Part shown: positions 9,864-19,391 of the stretch, one piece after another | How the letters are laid out: each line of letters starts with the position of its first letter | Position numbering within the stretch: the stretch's first letter is position 1 | Assembly (NCBI GenBank): GCA_031835245.1 | Contig: JAVKOQ010000514.1 | Coordinates: 1 to 31,260 of the forward strand | Source of the DNA: Balamuthia mandrillaris | Lineage: Eukaryota > Discosea > Longamoebia > Balamuthiidae | DNA length: 31,260 nucleotides | Direction: 5' to 3' | Made by a program: the position numbers and the translations under genes | Notes under the pieces: model-generated | Database searches by the model: none | Seen by the model: the letters and a program-made list of their open reading frames with translations, nothing else | Told to the model about the DNA's origin: nothing

Positions 9864-11270
9864 TCATCCTTTTGCTGAAGACTTTTTCTTGTTTGGTTTG
9901 CTGCCTGACTTAGCAAGCCCAAAGACCACTTTGCCTACCTCACTTAGTTCGTTTTGAAAGCCGCATGCTTGGAGCAGCAGGGCGATCGTCTCTCTTCGGG
10001 CTTTGGTGCATGGAGCATCCACCAATGCAGGTTGCTTTGGAAACATTTTGAAGAACTGAGCCGCCCGCATGTTGCCGCTATTGTTGGAACGTGAGCCATG
10101 TGGCATGCGTATATCCCACAAAACAACTGATCCAGCCCTCATCGGCACTCGCTTTGCAAATCGCTGGAATGGATGCGACTCTGGGAACAACACACTGTTT
10201 TGGTCTATCTCGCAAGAAAGAAAGAAAGAAAAGGTCAATACATATACACGCCTTGTAAAGAATTAGAAATGACAGCTAACCCCAAGCCTTCTGCTCCGTC
10301 TGACTGTGCTCATTCTCCTTTGCCCAGGCGTCAAAGCAGTGCAGAAAACCTGGGACGCAGTGGAAACCTCCATCCTCTTCTCGGTTATCCAAAAGGTTGA
10401 TGACTCCTTGAATGTGGACACCATTGGCGGAGGTGGAGTGATGAACCTGATTGTTCTCAAAGATGAAGTCATTGAGTCGATGGCGACCATACTCCAGAGC
10501 AGAGAGCTTGGGCAAGGCATGGTTGGTCTTACTAAGGAAGGCCCATGGGTTCACGTCCAGATGCAAGCTTGGTGCAGTCTTCCATTGTGGCATGTCTTTC
10601 TGTTGCGTCAAGTCAAGGTTAGAGCAGTTCGCCAGAAAGATACAGAAGAAACTACACAAACCAAAGAAGAACCAAAAGGGACGCCAACAGTAGGTCTACA
10701 GAGGCCATAACGATCAATGCTTATCATCAGCTCAGTATCTTTTGTAAAGAGTGTAGAGCAAGCTTGAAGGAGCTTTGCATTTTGTCTGTTGCGAAAGGCT
10801 ACTCGGGTCGTGACTGGAGCTTTAGAGGGCATGCCGTACTTTTCTATGCCAGAAGAAGGCCAGTTGCCCCATGTGCTTGGATCACTTCGTTGCCAGCGCT
10901 GTTGTAGCAGCGATCCCAGTTAGCTCATAACACCGTGATAATAGAGCATACAAAACCAGGTCAAAGAACAGCGTACCTGCTTGCTTCCTTGCTCCAGCAA
11001 AGAAAAAATGTCTTCAACTGTGTCTTGGCATTCTTGTGAGGAGAAAACATCTCGAATTACTACCAAGCCATATCGTTGGTAAAACTGTTGTATGGCTTCC
11101 GTCTCCTCCAAAGCAAAAGATCTGATGTAGGTCGGATCGTCCTGTTCTCGTGGTAAGAGTACCGTTTGCAAAAAGAGGATGTAATCTTCGTTGGCTCTTT
11201 GTTCTAGTGACTCGAGGCTTTCTTCTTCCTCCTCACTCCCTTCCTCATGCCTCACCTCTGGGTTTTGCAT
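9864..11270 (-). CDS. Phytanoyl-CoA-dioxygenase-like Fe(II)/2-oxoglutarate oxygenase
   Basis: Four exons on the minus strand: 11270-10977, 10898-10689, 10599-10281, 10204-9864, giving 387 aa. The order of blocks is that of PhyH-family oxygenases: FYQRYGLVVIRDVFSSQEC, then SDPSTWGNWP, IDRYGLCRPTKDMPQWKT, the metal motif LHLDVNPWAF (HxD), GVINLLDNREEDGGFHCVPG, and the distal VVLWDIRMPHGSRSN with the third histidine and the 2-oxoglutarate arginine. The enzyme is therefore probably active. Its substrate cannot be told; the EDGGFxxVPGF form is typical of an uncharacterised branch rather than of peroxisomal phytanoyl-CoA hydroxylase. The first 40 residues are very acidic. No clear peroxisomal signal is seen at the end (KKKSSAKG). 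It shares the strand with the ENOSF1-type gene 190 bases downstream. Confidence 0.9.
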
Positions 11271-11757
11271 CCTTTCTCTTCTGCCTTCCAGTACTTTCTT
11301 TTTTCTTTCTCCTTTTTCTCCTTCAGTGAAAAAAACACTCTGTGGGTTGGTGGTTGTTTTGCTGGACCCCCCTTGGTTATCAGTAATATTTTAGAAGGCA
11401 TGGTATTACTCTTTACCAAACCATTTGGAACCTGTCTTCAGCAACTTCTTTTCAGATAAGCCCCTCTTTTCATTCTTTCTTTTTTTCTTTTTTTTTATTT
11501 TTAACATTTTACGTACGACAGCTGACTGCTTCCCACTCACAGAGACTGAAGAGACCGCTTTTCCACTTTCGAGCAGCAAACGCGACACAAATCACTTCTC
11601 AGAGGAACCAAAACTGTGCTACCCCACTAATGACGACCGACCACAGGAGGGTCCAGAGGTGCTGTTACTGCACCGCCCACCAGACCAGCAACAATGCCTG
11701 GAGCTCAAGCCTACAGCCAAGCTGACTCAGCAACAACTAGAATTCAAGGGTCCCGAA
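11271..11757. other. Spacer, pyrimidine-rich, no supported gene
   Basis: The part next to 11270 must hold the promoter of the PhyH-like gene. A T-rich tract at about 11470-11510 is the main landmark. A plus-strand open stretch across 11425-11931 lacks an ATG start and family resemblance, and overlaps the better minus-strand exon at 11758-11979. Confidence 0.5.
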
Positions 11758-12478
11758 CTACAGCAACCCCAACGGGTGGAATGGAAGTGTAAATATATCG
11801 TGCCAGGCATTTGGCTTGGCCTGGTCTCCAGGCACAGCCCCTGGACACCCCGAAGGGCATTTGTTGGGACACAGGGAAGGAGGATAGGCAGTTTGGTTGC
11901 TTGGGCTCCACTCATTTCGGTGGTCGAGTGAGAGCTCAAGGAGCAGCTCCATGAAGTCCGAGAGGAATCCGATGCGAACCTGAAGCACCTCCTCAAAATG
12001 TCTTCACGGCTTTAATCAAACAAAAACCAATATCAAGAAGCCGTTTGGAGAGCAAAGGGGCTGATGGTTGCCAACATGTCACCTCCAGGTTCAGCTTAGC
12101 GGCATGCTTTTGGCTCCAGCAGAGGGGATTAATGGGTGGCACATGGGTCGGGTCGGATAGGTTCTTGAGGAAGGCCTGCGCGTCACGCAAGAGAGCAAGG
12201 TCGGAAGAGCACTCCTTTTCTTCACCCAGTACCACCAGGGGCTCGAGTGTGATAAGTGCGCTGATGAGGGTCAGAGCGAGGCAAACGAGCTTCACCCGTA
12301 TGTGACGAAGTTGGAGCTTTGGGGAACGAACCCAAGGTTCGGTTTTTCCTCGTAGTCGCTTTTCGGTGACGTTTTCTTTTCTGGCCGAAGCAGCGGTGCT
12401 AGTAATGACGGTGATGCTATTGACTATCTTCGTGGCTGTTGCAATGGCTGTTGCTGAGCTGCAAGTGAGGCAGTACAT
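11758..12478 (-). CDS. Uncharacterised putative secreted or single-pass membrane protein
   Basis: Not recognised. Two exons on the minus strand, 12478-12083 and 11979-11758, joined by a GT-AG intron in phase 0, would give 205 aa. Residues about 61-85 (VKLVCLALTLISALITLEPL) are hydrophobic and preceded by basic residues, so they could be a transmembrane or late signal-anchor segment. The part after it has several cysteines, and the C-terminal portion holds a CPNKCPSGCPG cluster rich in Cys and Pro, as in extracellular proteins. The N-terminal 30 residues are Ser/Thr/Ala rich. Other starts inside the first exon would move the hydrophobic segment closer to the N-terminus. The exon pair is plausible by frame but unsupported by homology. 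Confidence 0.42.
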
Positions 12479-12614
12479 CTTTGCAGCTCATCTAACATAA
12501 GTTCCTGTACCTTTTATAAAAGATGCATCAATTTTTCCGAGAGGCCAGGAGAACACAGGTGCTCCTTTTAGCAGTCTGCTGTGTCCCTCCCTTCTGTAAT
12601 CCTCCCAAACAACC

Positions 12615-12617
<3 letters not shown>

Positions 12618-12655
<38 letters not shown>
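12618..12655. repeat. (GA)n microsatellite
   Basis: About 18 GA units in the region upstream of the Crinkler-like gene. It may lie in a 5' intron of that gene, because an ATG at 12523 followed by a possible donor at 12559 could splice to the acceptor at 12796-12798. Confidence 0.95.
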
Positions 12656-12659
<4 letters not shown>

Positions 12660-12798
12660 CGCAAAAAGGCAAGGAATAGAAGACTAAAGAGAGAGATAGA
12701 AGAAAAAAAAGTTTTGGTCCAAAAGTCGCTACACAGAAAGAAGCTACACTGTGCCTCTGGGGAGAGCAAAAGGGGCGTCAAAAGGTGCCTGCACCTAG

Positions 12799-15124
12799 CA
12801 CTTTGTCAGCGTCAAACGGGCGAATTGCAATGGTACACACAAGCATTCATTGCGTCTCTTGCTGCCGATTGCTGACGTCCTCCACCTCAAAATCGTTAAG
12901 GAGAAATATCTTCCCAGGTTGTTGACAAAATGGTCACTTGGAGAACTTTTTTGTAAGCAGGGACCTTCGAACGTGATGCAGGCGCCGGTGGAGATCAGGA
13001 CAGAGGCCACGCGCTTGAATAGCCAGGCCATCAAGACGGAAGTAGAACAAAAAATCCATGAAGTAAAGACGGAAATCCATGAAGTTAAGACGGAAATCCA
13101 GGAGGTAAAGATGGAAATACGGGCGGAGTCGGACGAGCACTTGCGCAACGAGGCTACAGCCCTTCTGTCCTCCTTAATGCAGCGACGAGTAAAGTTGCAT
13201 GCTCTTCTCAACACCCTCACTGAAAGGCTGCAAGAACATTATGGTATGGTTTTTTGGTCATTGCGGTTGAGCAGTTGCTAACCATCATCCTGAAGGACCG
13301 CACCAGACAGCTGGCACTGTTAAGCTGATGACCTCTGACGTGCCCAGCCCGCTTCGCTCTGTGACCGCGCATGGTGCGCACCTTGCTCCTTGTTTGAAGT
13401 TGACGCTCTTGTTCTCACCACAACTTTTGTGCAGAGTTTCGCGTTGGAATGGAAAAAGTATCGGAAAAAGTATCGGAACTCGCCGAGCAGTTCTCTCGCC
13501 TTGCCCCGACGGCACACACAGAACGTATGTATTCCAAACTTTTTTTTTTGTATCTGTGCTGAAAGTGGAAATGGTGACTCTTCACAGGAAGTTTGCCTAC
13601 AACGTTCGCCGAGCGTTATATGCGACTGCATAAAGCCTATGTAGACAAAGCATGGTTTTCTGTTGCTGCCAAGCAGCCACCGGGTTTATTTACCCCTTCA
13701 GGTTGCCCCGCTGCTGGTGCATCTGAGAGCAGAACGGTGCAGCCTTACTGGGCAAAAAAGCTGAAAAAAATACCCCAAAATTTGCCTATCGTACTGGAAG
13801 ATACACACAAGAAGGTTTCATTCGGGAACCGCAAGCCAGATGTTGTTGGCTACGTTGCAGAGAAGCCAAGAACTATTTTCAACATTGCACTGATTGGGGA
13901 CGTCAAGCCCCGGCGAGCAGTTAACCAGGAAGCCTTTGACAATGCTGAGAAAGGCCACCTTGAGTCTTTTATGGAGGAGTTGCTTATTGATTATCAGCCG
14001 TACCGCAACTTAATCAACGGGTTCCTCACTGACGGTTGCCTGATCCAATTTTTTAGACTAAATCGCCAGGGAGACCGTGATCTTATATGGGAAGAAGGAC
14101 CAGTGCTGTATCTCCATGATGAAGGCGGCAAGTGGTTGCTTGGATTGCTTTCTGACAAGGCTGCACACAACCTCCCAGCCGACATCATCATCGACAACAA
14201 ACCTGTGATCATGAACCAGTTGTTGGGGATTGGCGGCTCATCTGTGGTTTATTCTGGGGAGTTTAATGGTTTGCATTTCACATTTGTCAAATCATTTTGA
14301 AACTGATATCATTTGCTCACTTGGCCCGTTTCAATTGAAACAGGTTTAGAGGTTGTGGTCAAGAGATTTATCTCAAGTAGTTATATATCACATCTTATAA
14401 CTGAGAAGAACTATCTTCGTCAGCTGAAAGAGTTGGCACCATGGGTTCCTTTACTTGTTGCATCCTCCAAGAAACACCTAGTGCTGCTTCTCCGCCCTAT
14501 TGGTATGAAGTTTGTCTCTCGTATCAACCAAGTCAACTTGGTAAATTACTACCTCTCAACCAAAGTCAAGATTTTGTCAATTGCTAACAAACACTACAGA
14601 CATCATTGGCTTTGGCTGATGCAAATGATTTTTGTCAACTAATTGATATCCTAGAACAAGTCCATTCTAAATTTAATCTTGTTCATCGTGATGTGAAGCT
14701 AGCCAACTTTTTTCGAATTCAAGATAGTAAACAGGTAAAGTTTGTTTAAAGAAAGCTTATCACTTAATGCTGATCAAAGATGTAGATTTTTTTGAATGAT
14801 TGGAGCTGTGCTACTAAAGCAGGTGAAGAAGTACTCTTTAGTGGAGCACTCACTTTAGCACCACATCGTGTGCTCAGTGCTCCTGGCCAGCCCTATATCC
14901 CTTTACCTGAAGATGACCTAGAAATGGTTGTAAAGAGTGTCTTTCATGCTCAATGTTTGCATCATTATATCACTATTAGTTCAGAGACAAATGAGCAAAA
15001 AATACTTCAATTCTGGAAGCACCACCTCAAACCTAAAGTTTGGAATAATATGATGCAAGTAGCTAAACACAGGGATTACACTGGCCTCAAGACTTTCATC
15101 TGTGAAATACTGCCTCAGCATTGA
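12799..15124 (+). CDS. Crinkler (CR)-type effector-like protein: PD-(D/E)xK nuclease-like domain plus protein kinase domain
   Basis: Exons: up to 13243, 13435-13524, 13588-14268, 14344-14540, 14600-14734, 14786-15124, all GT-AG with consistent phases. The frame is open from a possible acceptor at 12798; the first ATG in it is at 12976, and a short upstream exon at 12523-12558 is possible. Order: an N-terminal segment of uncertain fold, a coiled coil with repeated HEVKTEI units, then a nuclease-like core with KPDVVGY and ALIGDVKPRR (PD...DxK). The kinase has LLGIGGSSVVYSGEF (Gly loop), VVVKRF (lysine), LVHRDVKLANFF (catalytic loop) and FLNDWSCAT, where the DFG Asp is kept. Nuclease-kinase fusions are a known class of CR proteins, acting as host-directed effectors in pathogens but present widely in free-living protists too. 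The kinase exons are clearly more AT-rich than the earlier exons. It looks whole; the start is the weak point. Confidence 0.78.
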
Positions 15125-15830
15125 ATCTTAACTACAGTTTCATTATATGTATATATTATTTCTTCTTGTATATATTTCTTGCTTTTATTATTATAAAGGT
15201 CTTTTCTTAATGTATATCAAGTTGATGTCCATTAAACTGTTCCCCTGCTATCCTTATCACATAACTATTAAATCAAAACAACAACTCTTTTCTTGTGAAT
15301 AAACCCAGAGTCACAAATGTGCTGTCCCTTTCTTGATCTGCAGGGTTATTCCCTATAACTATTATTATATAATTATAATTAAGTTGTTTTGAATTTTATA
15401 GTTTTTCAATTCTAAAATAACAAAATACTAATAAAACAAACACAACTATTAGAAAACTCCAACATAGTAGCTCTTTTTCATCTTTCTACCAACTGTTCCT
15501 TTCTATCATCAACTTGATAAAACCTCTCATCTTCTTTTTTTCCTTTTATTGAGAATTACTTTCAACATATTAGCTCTGTTGTCTCTTTCCCTCTCTTCTT
15601 TTTTAATGCTTTGTTCTTTTGTGAATCTTTTTCTAGTTTAAATACTATCTCTCCTTGCTTCTTCTTTTTCTCTCTTAAGACAACTGATAATATAACTCAA
15701 GATTCTTCACTTTTACTTGTATTCTAAACTTTCAGTAAATTCTATTATGGTTTTGATGAGGCAAAAAAGAAGAAAATGAAGATAAAGAAGATAAAGAAGA
15801 AGAAGAAGAAAATGTAAAGTTATTATCATC
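15125..15830. other. AT-rich spacer without a recognisable gene
   Basis: Strongly AT-rich, with pyrimidine-rich runs on the plus strand and an A/G-rich run (15760-15825) just before the first hairpin repeat. The 3' untranslated region of the Crinkler-like gene must lie at its left edge. No open frame with protein-like composition was seen. Confidence 0.7.
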
Positions 15831-16117
15831 TTAGGGGTCTACCGGCCTTCTAGAGGGTGGCTAATGGCCACCTGCCTCAGGTGGCTTTGCCAGCTGAGGC
15901 AGAGAACATGAGGAAAAAGCTGAAGGTCACAAAAGTACAATTTCTGGTGGAATTGTGAGACAAATGTTGGTTTCCCACTTTTTCTGTTGAAAATGTGGGT
16001 CTACCAGGCTTCTAAAGGGTGGCTGAAGGCCACCTGCTGAAGGCGGTGAAGTCACCTGAGGCAGAGAATGTGAGGAAGCAACAGAAGGCTGAGAAAGTGT
16101 GATTTATGGTGGAATAG
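15831..16117 (+). repeat. Dimeric hairpin repeat, copy I (CpG-depleted)
   Basis: Two related half-units, starting at about 15831 and 15997, each opening with GGGTCTACC and containing GGTGGC...GGCCACC. It aligns over its full length with copy II at 16333-16596. Relative to copy II many CG dinucleotides have become TG or CA, and the stems of the first half are damaged. Confidence 0.85.
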
Positions 16118-16332
16118 ATTTATTTGCTGTTTTAGTTTAGCAACAGAGGCCCAAGTATACCTTTGTTGGCAACTGCCAATATGACCAACTCTTTTCTTCT
16201 CATTTTTCCTTCTTTTTTTCTCTTTGGTCTTTTTCTGCTGACAACCGATGTCACCTCTTTGATCAATCTTGTCAACACTGAAAATCAACCTCTGAAGTTT
16301 CTTCAAGCTCAGAAATTGAGAATTGGCAAGGG

Positions 16333-16596
16333 TTAGGGGTCTACCGGCCTTCTAGAGGGTGGCCGAAGGCCACCTGCCGAAGGCGGCGAAGCCGCCTGAG
16401 GCGGAGAACGCGAGGAAGCGGCCCAAGGCCGCAAAAGTGCAATTTCCGGTGGAATCGCGAGACAAATGTCGCTTTCCCACTTTTTCTGTTGAAAATGTGG
16501 GTCTACCAGGCTTCTAGAGGGTGGCTGAAGGCCACCTGCCGAAGGCGGCGAAGCCGCCTGAGGCAGAGAACGCGAGGAAGCAGCAGAAGGCTGAGA
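16333..16596 (+). repeat. Dimeric hairpin repeat, copy II (intact stems)
   Basis: Two half-units 162 bp apart (16336 and 16498). The first carries three perfect hairpins with three-base loops: 16358-16374 (GGTGGCC, GAA, GGCCACC), 16382-16396 (GGCGGC, GAA, GCCGCC) and 16418-16432 (GCGGCC, CAA, GGCCGC). The second half keeps the first two, one with a T-G pair that would be U-G in RNA. Both copies begin with TTAGGGGTCTACC. I do not recognise the family. Confidence 0.88.
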
Positions 16597-16906
16597 AGAG
16601 AAAAAGGAAGAGACGAAATGTTTGAGACTTTCATGACGACATGAGAGCCATAAAGACCTCGGGGACCGACACACAAGCTGGCTCGGAACCTGCTTACTTC
16701 TCAACTCATTCTCTTGTTTCTTTTTTTTGAACCACCAACTAACTAACCAACCAACCGAACATCTTATGCACTCTCAGAACTACCACTCTTGCTTCAGCTC
16801 TTTTGTTTGCCGATCATCGCGTACCACAGGTGGTGCAACAGCATCGCGCAACAGCATCAAGCCTGGGCGTAAGCAGGTTCAAAGGAATGTTGTCCTTCAT
16901 CCCAGC
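16597..16906. other. Short unique spacer between hairpin repeats and satellite
   Basis: No gene supported. It includes a run of ACTAACTAACCAACCAACC-like sequence at about 16737-16757 and otherwise mixed sequence leading into the first, degenerate satellite unit. Confidence 0.6.
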
Positions 16907-19015
16907 CAGACCTACTCCCTTGGTTTCATCTCTTTGCTGAAGCGTCAGCAGCAAGCTTTTCTGCCCAAGAAAGCAAGTCTGCACAGCCTACTCCCTTGGT
17001 TTCATCTCTTTGCTGAAGAAGCATCAGCAGCAGCAAGCTTTTCCATCCAAGGAAGCAAGTCCGCACAGCTGTTGTGTAGCACATGCAGGCCTACTCCCTT
17101 GGTTTCATCTCTTTGCTGAATGAAGCATCAGCAGCAAGCTTTTCTGCCCAAGGAAGCAAGTCCGCACAGCTGTTGTGTCATGCACGCAGACCTACTCCCT
17201 TGGTTTCATCTCTTTGCTGAAGAAGTATCAGCAGCGAGCTTTTCCATCCAAGGAAGCAAGTCCACAAAGCTGTTGCATAGTGCATGCAGGCCTACTCCCT
17301 TGGTTTCATCTCTTTGCTGAATGAAGCATCATCAGCAGCGAGCTTTTCTGTCCAAGGAAGCAAGTCCGCACAGCTGTTGTGTAGCGTATGCAGACCTACT
17401 CCCTTGGTTTCATCTCTTTGCTGAATGAAGCATCAGCAGCGAGCTTTTCCATCCAAGGAAGCAAGTCCACACAGCTGTTGCATAGTGCATGCAGGCCTAC
17501 TCCCTTGGTTTCATCTCTTTGCTGAATGAAGCATCAGCAGCAAGCTTTTCTGTCCAAGGAAGCAAGTCCGCACAGCTGTTGTGTAGCGTACGCAGACCTA
17601 CTCCCTTGGTTTCATCTCTTTGCTGAATGAAGCATCAGCAGCGAGCTTTTCTGCCCAAGGAAGCAAGTCCACACAGTTGTTGCGTAGCACACGCAGACCT
17701 ACTCCCTTGGTTTCATCTCTTTGCTGAATGAAGTGTCAGCAGCAGCGAGCTTTTCTGCCCAAGGAAGCAAGTCCGCACAGCTGTTGTGTAGTGTACACAG
17801 GCCTACTCCCTTGGTTTCATCTCTTTGCTGAATGAAGCATCAGCAGCAGCGAGCTTTTCCATCCAAGGAAGCAAGTCTGCACAGCTGTTGCATAGCGCAC
17901 ACAGGCCTACTCCCTTGGTTTCATCTCTTTGCTGAATGAAGCATCATCAGCAGCGAGCTTTTCTGCCCAAGGAAGCAAGTCCGCACAGCTGTTGTGTCAT
18001 GCACGCAGACCTACTCCCTTGGTTTCATCTCTTTGCTGAAGAAGTATCAGCAGCGAGCTTTTCCATCCAAGGAAGCAAGTCCGCACAGCTGTTGTGTAGC
18101 GTACGCAGACCTACTCCCCTTGGTTTGCCCTTGCTGAAACGAAGCATCAGCAGCAGCGAGCTTTTCAGCCCAAGGAAGCAAGTCCGCACAGTTGTTGTGT
18201 CTGCGCATCGCAGACCTACTCCTTGGTTTCATCTCTTTGCTGAAGAAGTATCAGCAGCGAGCTTTTCCATCCCAAGGAAGGAAGTCCACACAGCTGTTGC
18301 ATAGTGCACGCAGGCCTACTCCCTTGGTTTCATCTCTTTGTTGAATGAAGCATCATCAGCAGCGAAGATATCAAGATCCAAGGAAGCAAGTCCACAGCTG
18401 TTGTGTAGCGTATAGACCTACTCCCTTGGTTTCATCTCTTTGCTGAATGAAGCATCAGCAGTGAGCTTTTCCATCCAAGGAAGCAAGTCCACACAGCTGT
18501 TGCATAGTGCATGCAGGCCTACTCCCTTGGTTTCATCTCTTTGCTGAATGAAGCATCAGCAGCAAGCTTTTCTGCCCAAGGAAGCAAGTCCGCACAGTTG
18601 TTGCGTAGCGCACGCAGACCTACTCCTTTGGTTTCATCTCTTTGCTGAATGAAGCATCAGCAGCAGCGAGCTTTTCAGCCCAAGGAAGCAAGTCCGCACA
18701 GCTGTTGTGTCATGCACGCAGACCTACTCCCTTGGTTTCATCTCTTTGCTGAAGAAGTATCAGCAGCGAGCTTTTCCATCCAAGGAAGCAAGTCCACACA
18801 GCTGTTGCATAGTGCATGCAGGCCTACTCCCTTGGTTTCATCTCTTTGCTGAATGAAGCATCAGCAGCAGCGAGCTTTTCAGCCCAAGGAAGCAAGTCCG
18901 CACAGCTGTTGTGTCATGCACGCAGACCTACTCCCTTGGTTTCATCTCTTTGCTGAAGAAGTATCAGCAGCGAGCTTTTCCATCCAAGGAAGCAAGTCCA
19001 CATAGCTGTTGCAAG
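16907..19015 (+). repeat. Satellite array: 21 tandem units of about 102 bp
   Basis: Unit landmarks (CTACTCCC or close variants) occur at 16912, 16988, 17091, 17192, 17292, 17396, 17497, 17598, 17699, 17803, 17907, 18011, 18111, 18216, 18316, 18418, 18519, 18620, 18724, 18824 and 18928. Spacing is 100-105 bp except the first at 76. Each unit holds a CAGCAG run of variable length, CCAAGGAAGCAAGTCC and CACAGCTGTTG. At least two subtypes exist: one with TGAAGAAGTATCAGC and CATCCAAGG, another with TGAATGAAGCATCAGC and GCCCAAGG. Unit length is not a multiple of three throughout, so the array does not code for a continuous repeat protein. Confidence 0.96.
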
Positions 19016-19391
19016 CCAAGAAGCAAGCAAACAAGTTCGTTCTCACTACTTTTGTTTGCCTTTGCTGTGCTGTGTTGTTCTTACTATTGCAGCGAACAGC
19101 AAAACTGTTTTTTTTTGTCGTACGTACGTAGCTCAAAAAAAACTACAACAAAACGGAAACAAAGACCAAAAAACAACCATCACCAAAAGCCATCCAATGA
19201 GAAGATAGATTTAATAGAAATAATTAATGAAAAAAAAAACATTGGTGAAAATAGAAGAAAATTGATGGGTGAAGAGAAGAGCGAACAGGTGACGAAGATG
19301 GGATGGAAGACACAAAAAAGAAAGAAAAGAAAGAAAAGAAAGCAAGCCTGCAAGTGAGTAAGTGCAAGGGCAAGTAAAGAAGCGAGCAGAA
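19016..19391. other. Spacer and probable 5' region of the recombinase gene
   Basis: A-rich on the plus strand, with a Lys-rich open stretch ending at 19357 that includes ATGs at about 19265 and 19297. These could be upstream open frames or part of an unmodelled first exon. No homology was recognised. Confidence 0.45.

Noticed and set aside
11425-11931. 168-codon plus-strand frame
   Set aside because: No ATG start, low-complexity beginning, no recognised domain, and it overlaps a better minus-strand exon.
14273-16330. Nuclear insertion of organelle DNA, suggested by AT-rich sequence with GC clusters
   Set aside because: No organelle gene is recognisable and the left part is clearly nuclear coding sequence with introns.
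17120-18304. Small repeat-encoded proteins in the satellite
   Set aside because: Unit lengths of 100-105 bp shift the frame from unit to unit, so no long repeat protein is possible.
16907-19015. Regular spacing of about 100 bp considered as a CRISPR-like array
   Set aside because: The whole unit is conserved, with no short repeat plus variable spacer structure, and the DNA is eukaryotic.
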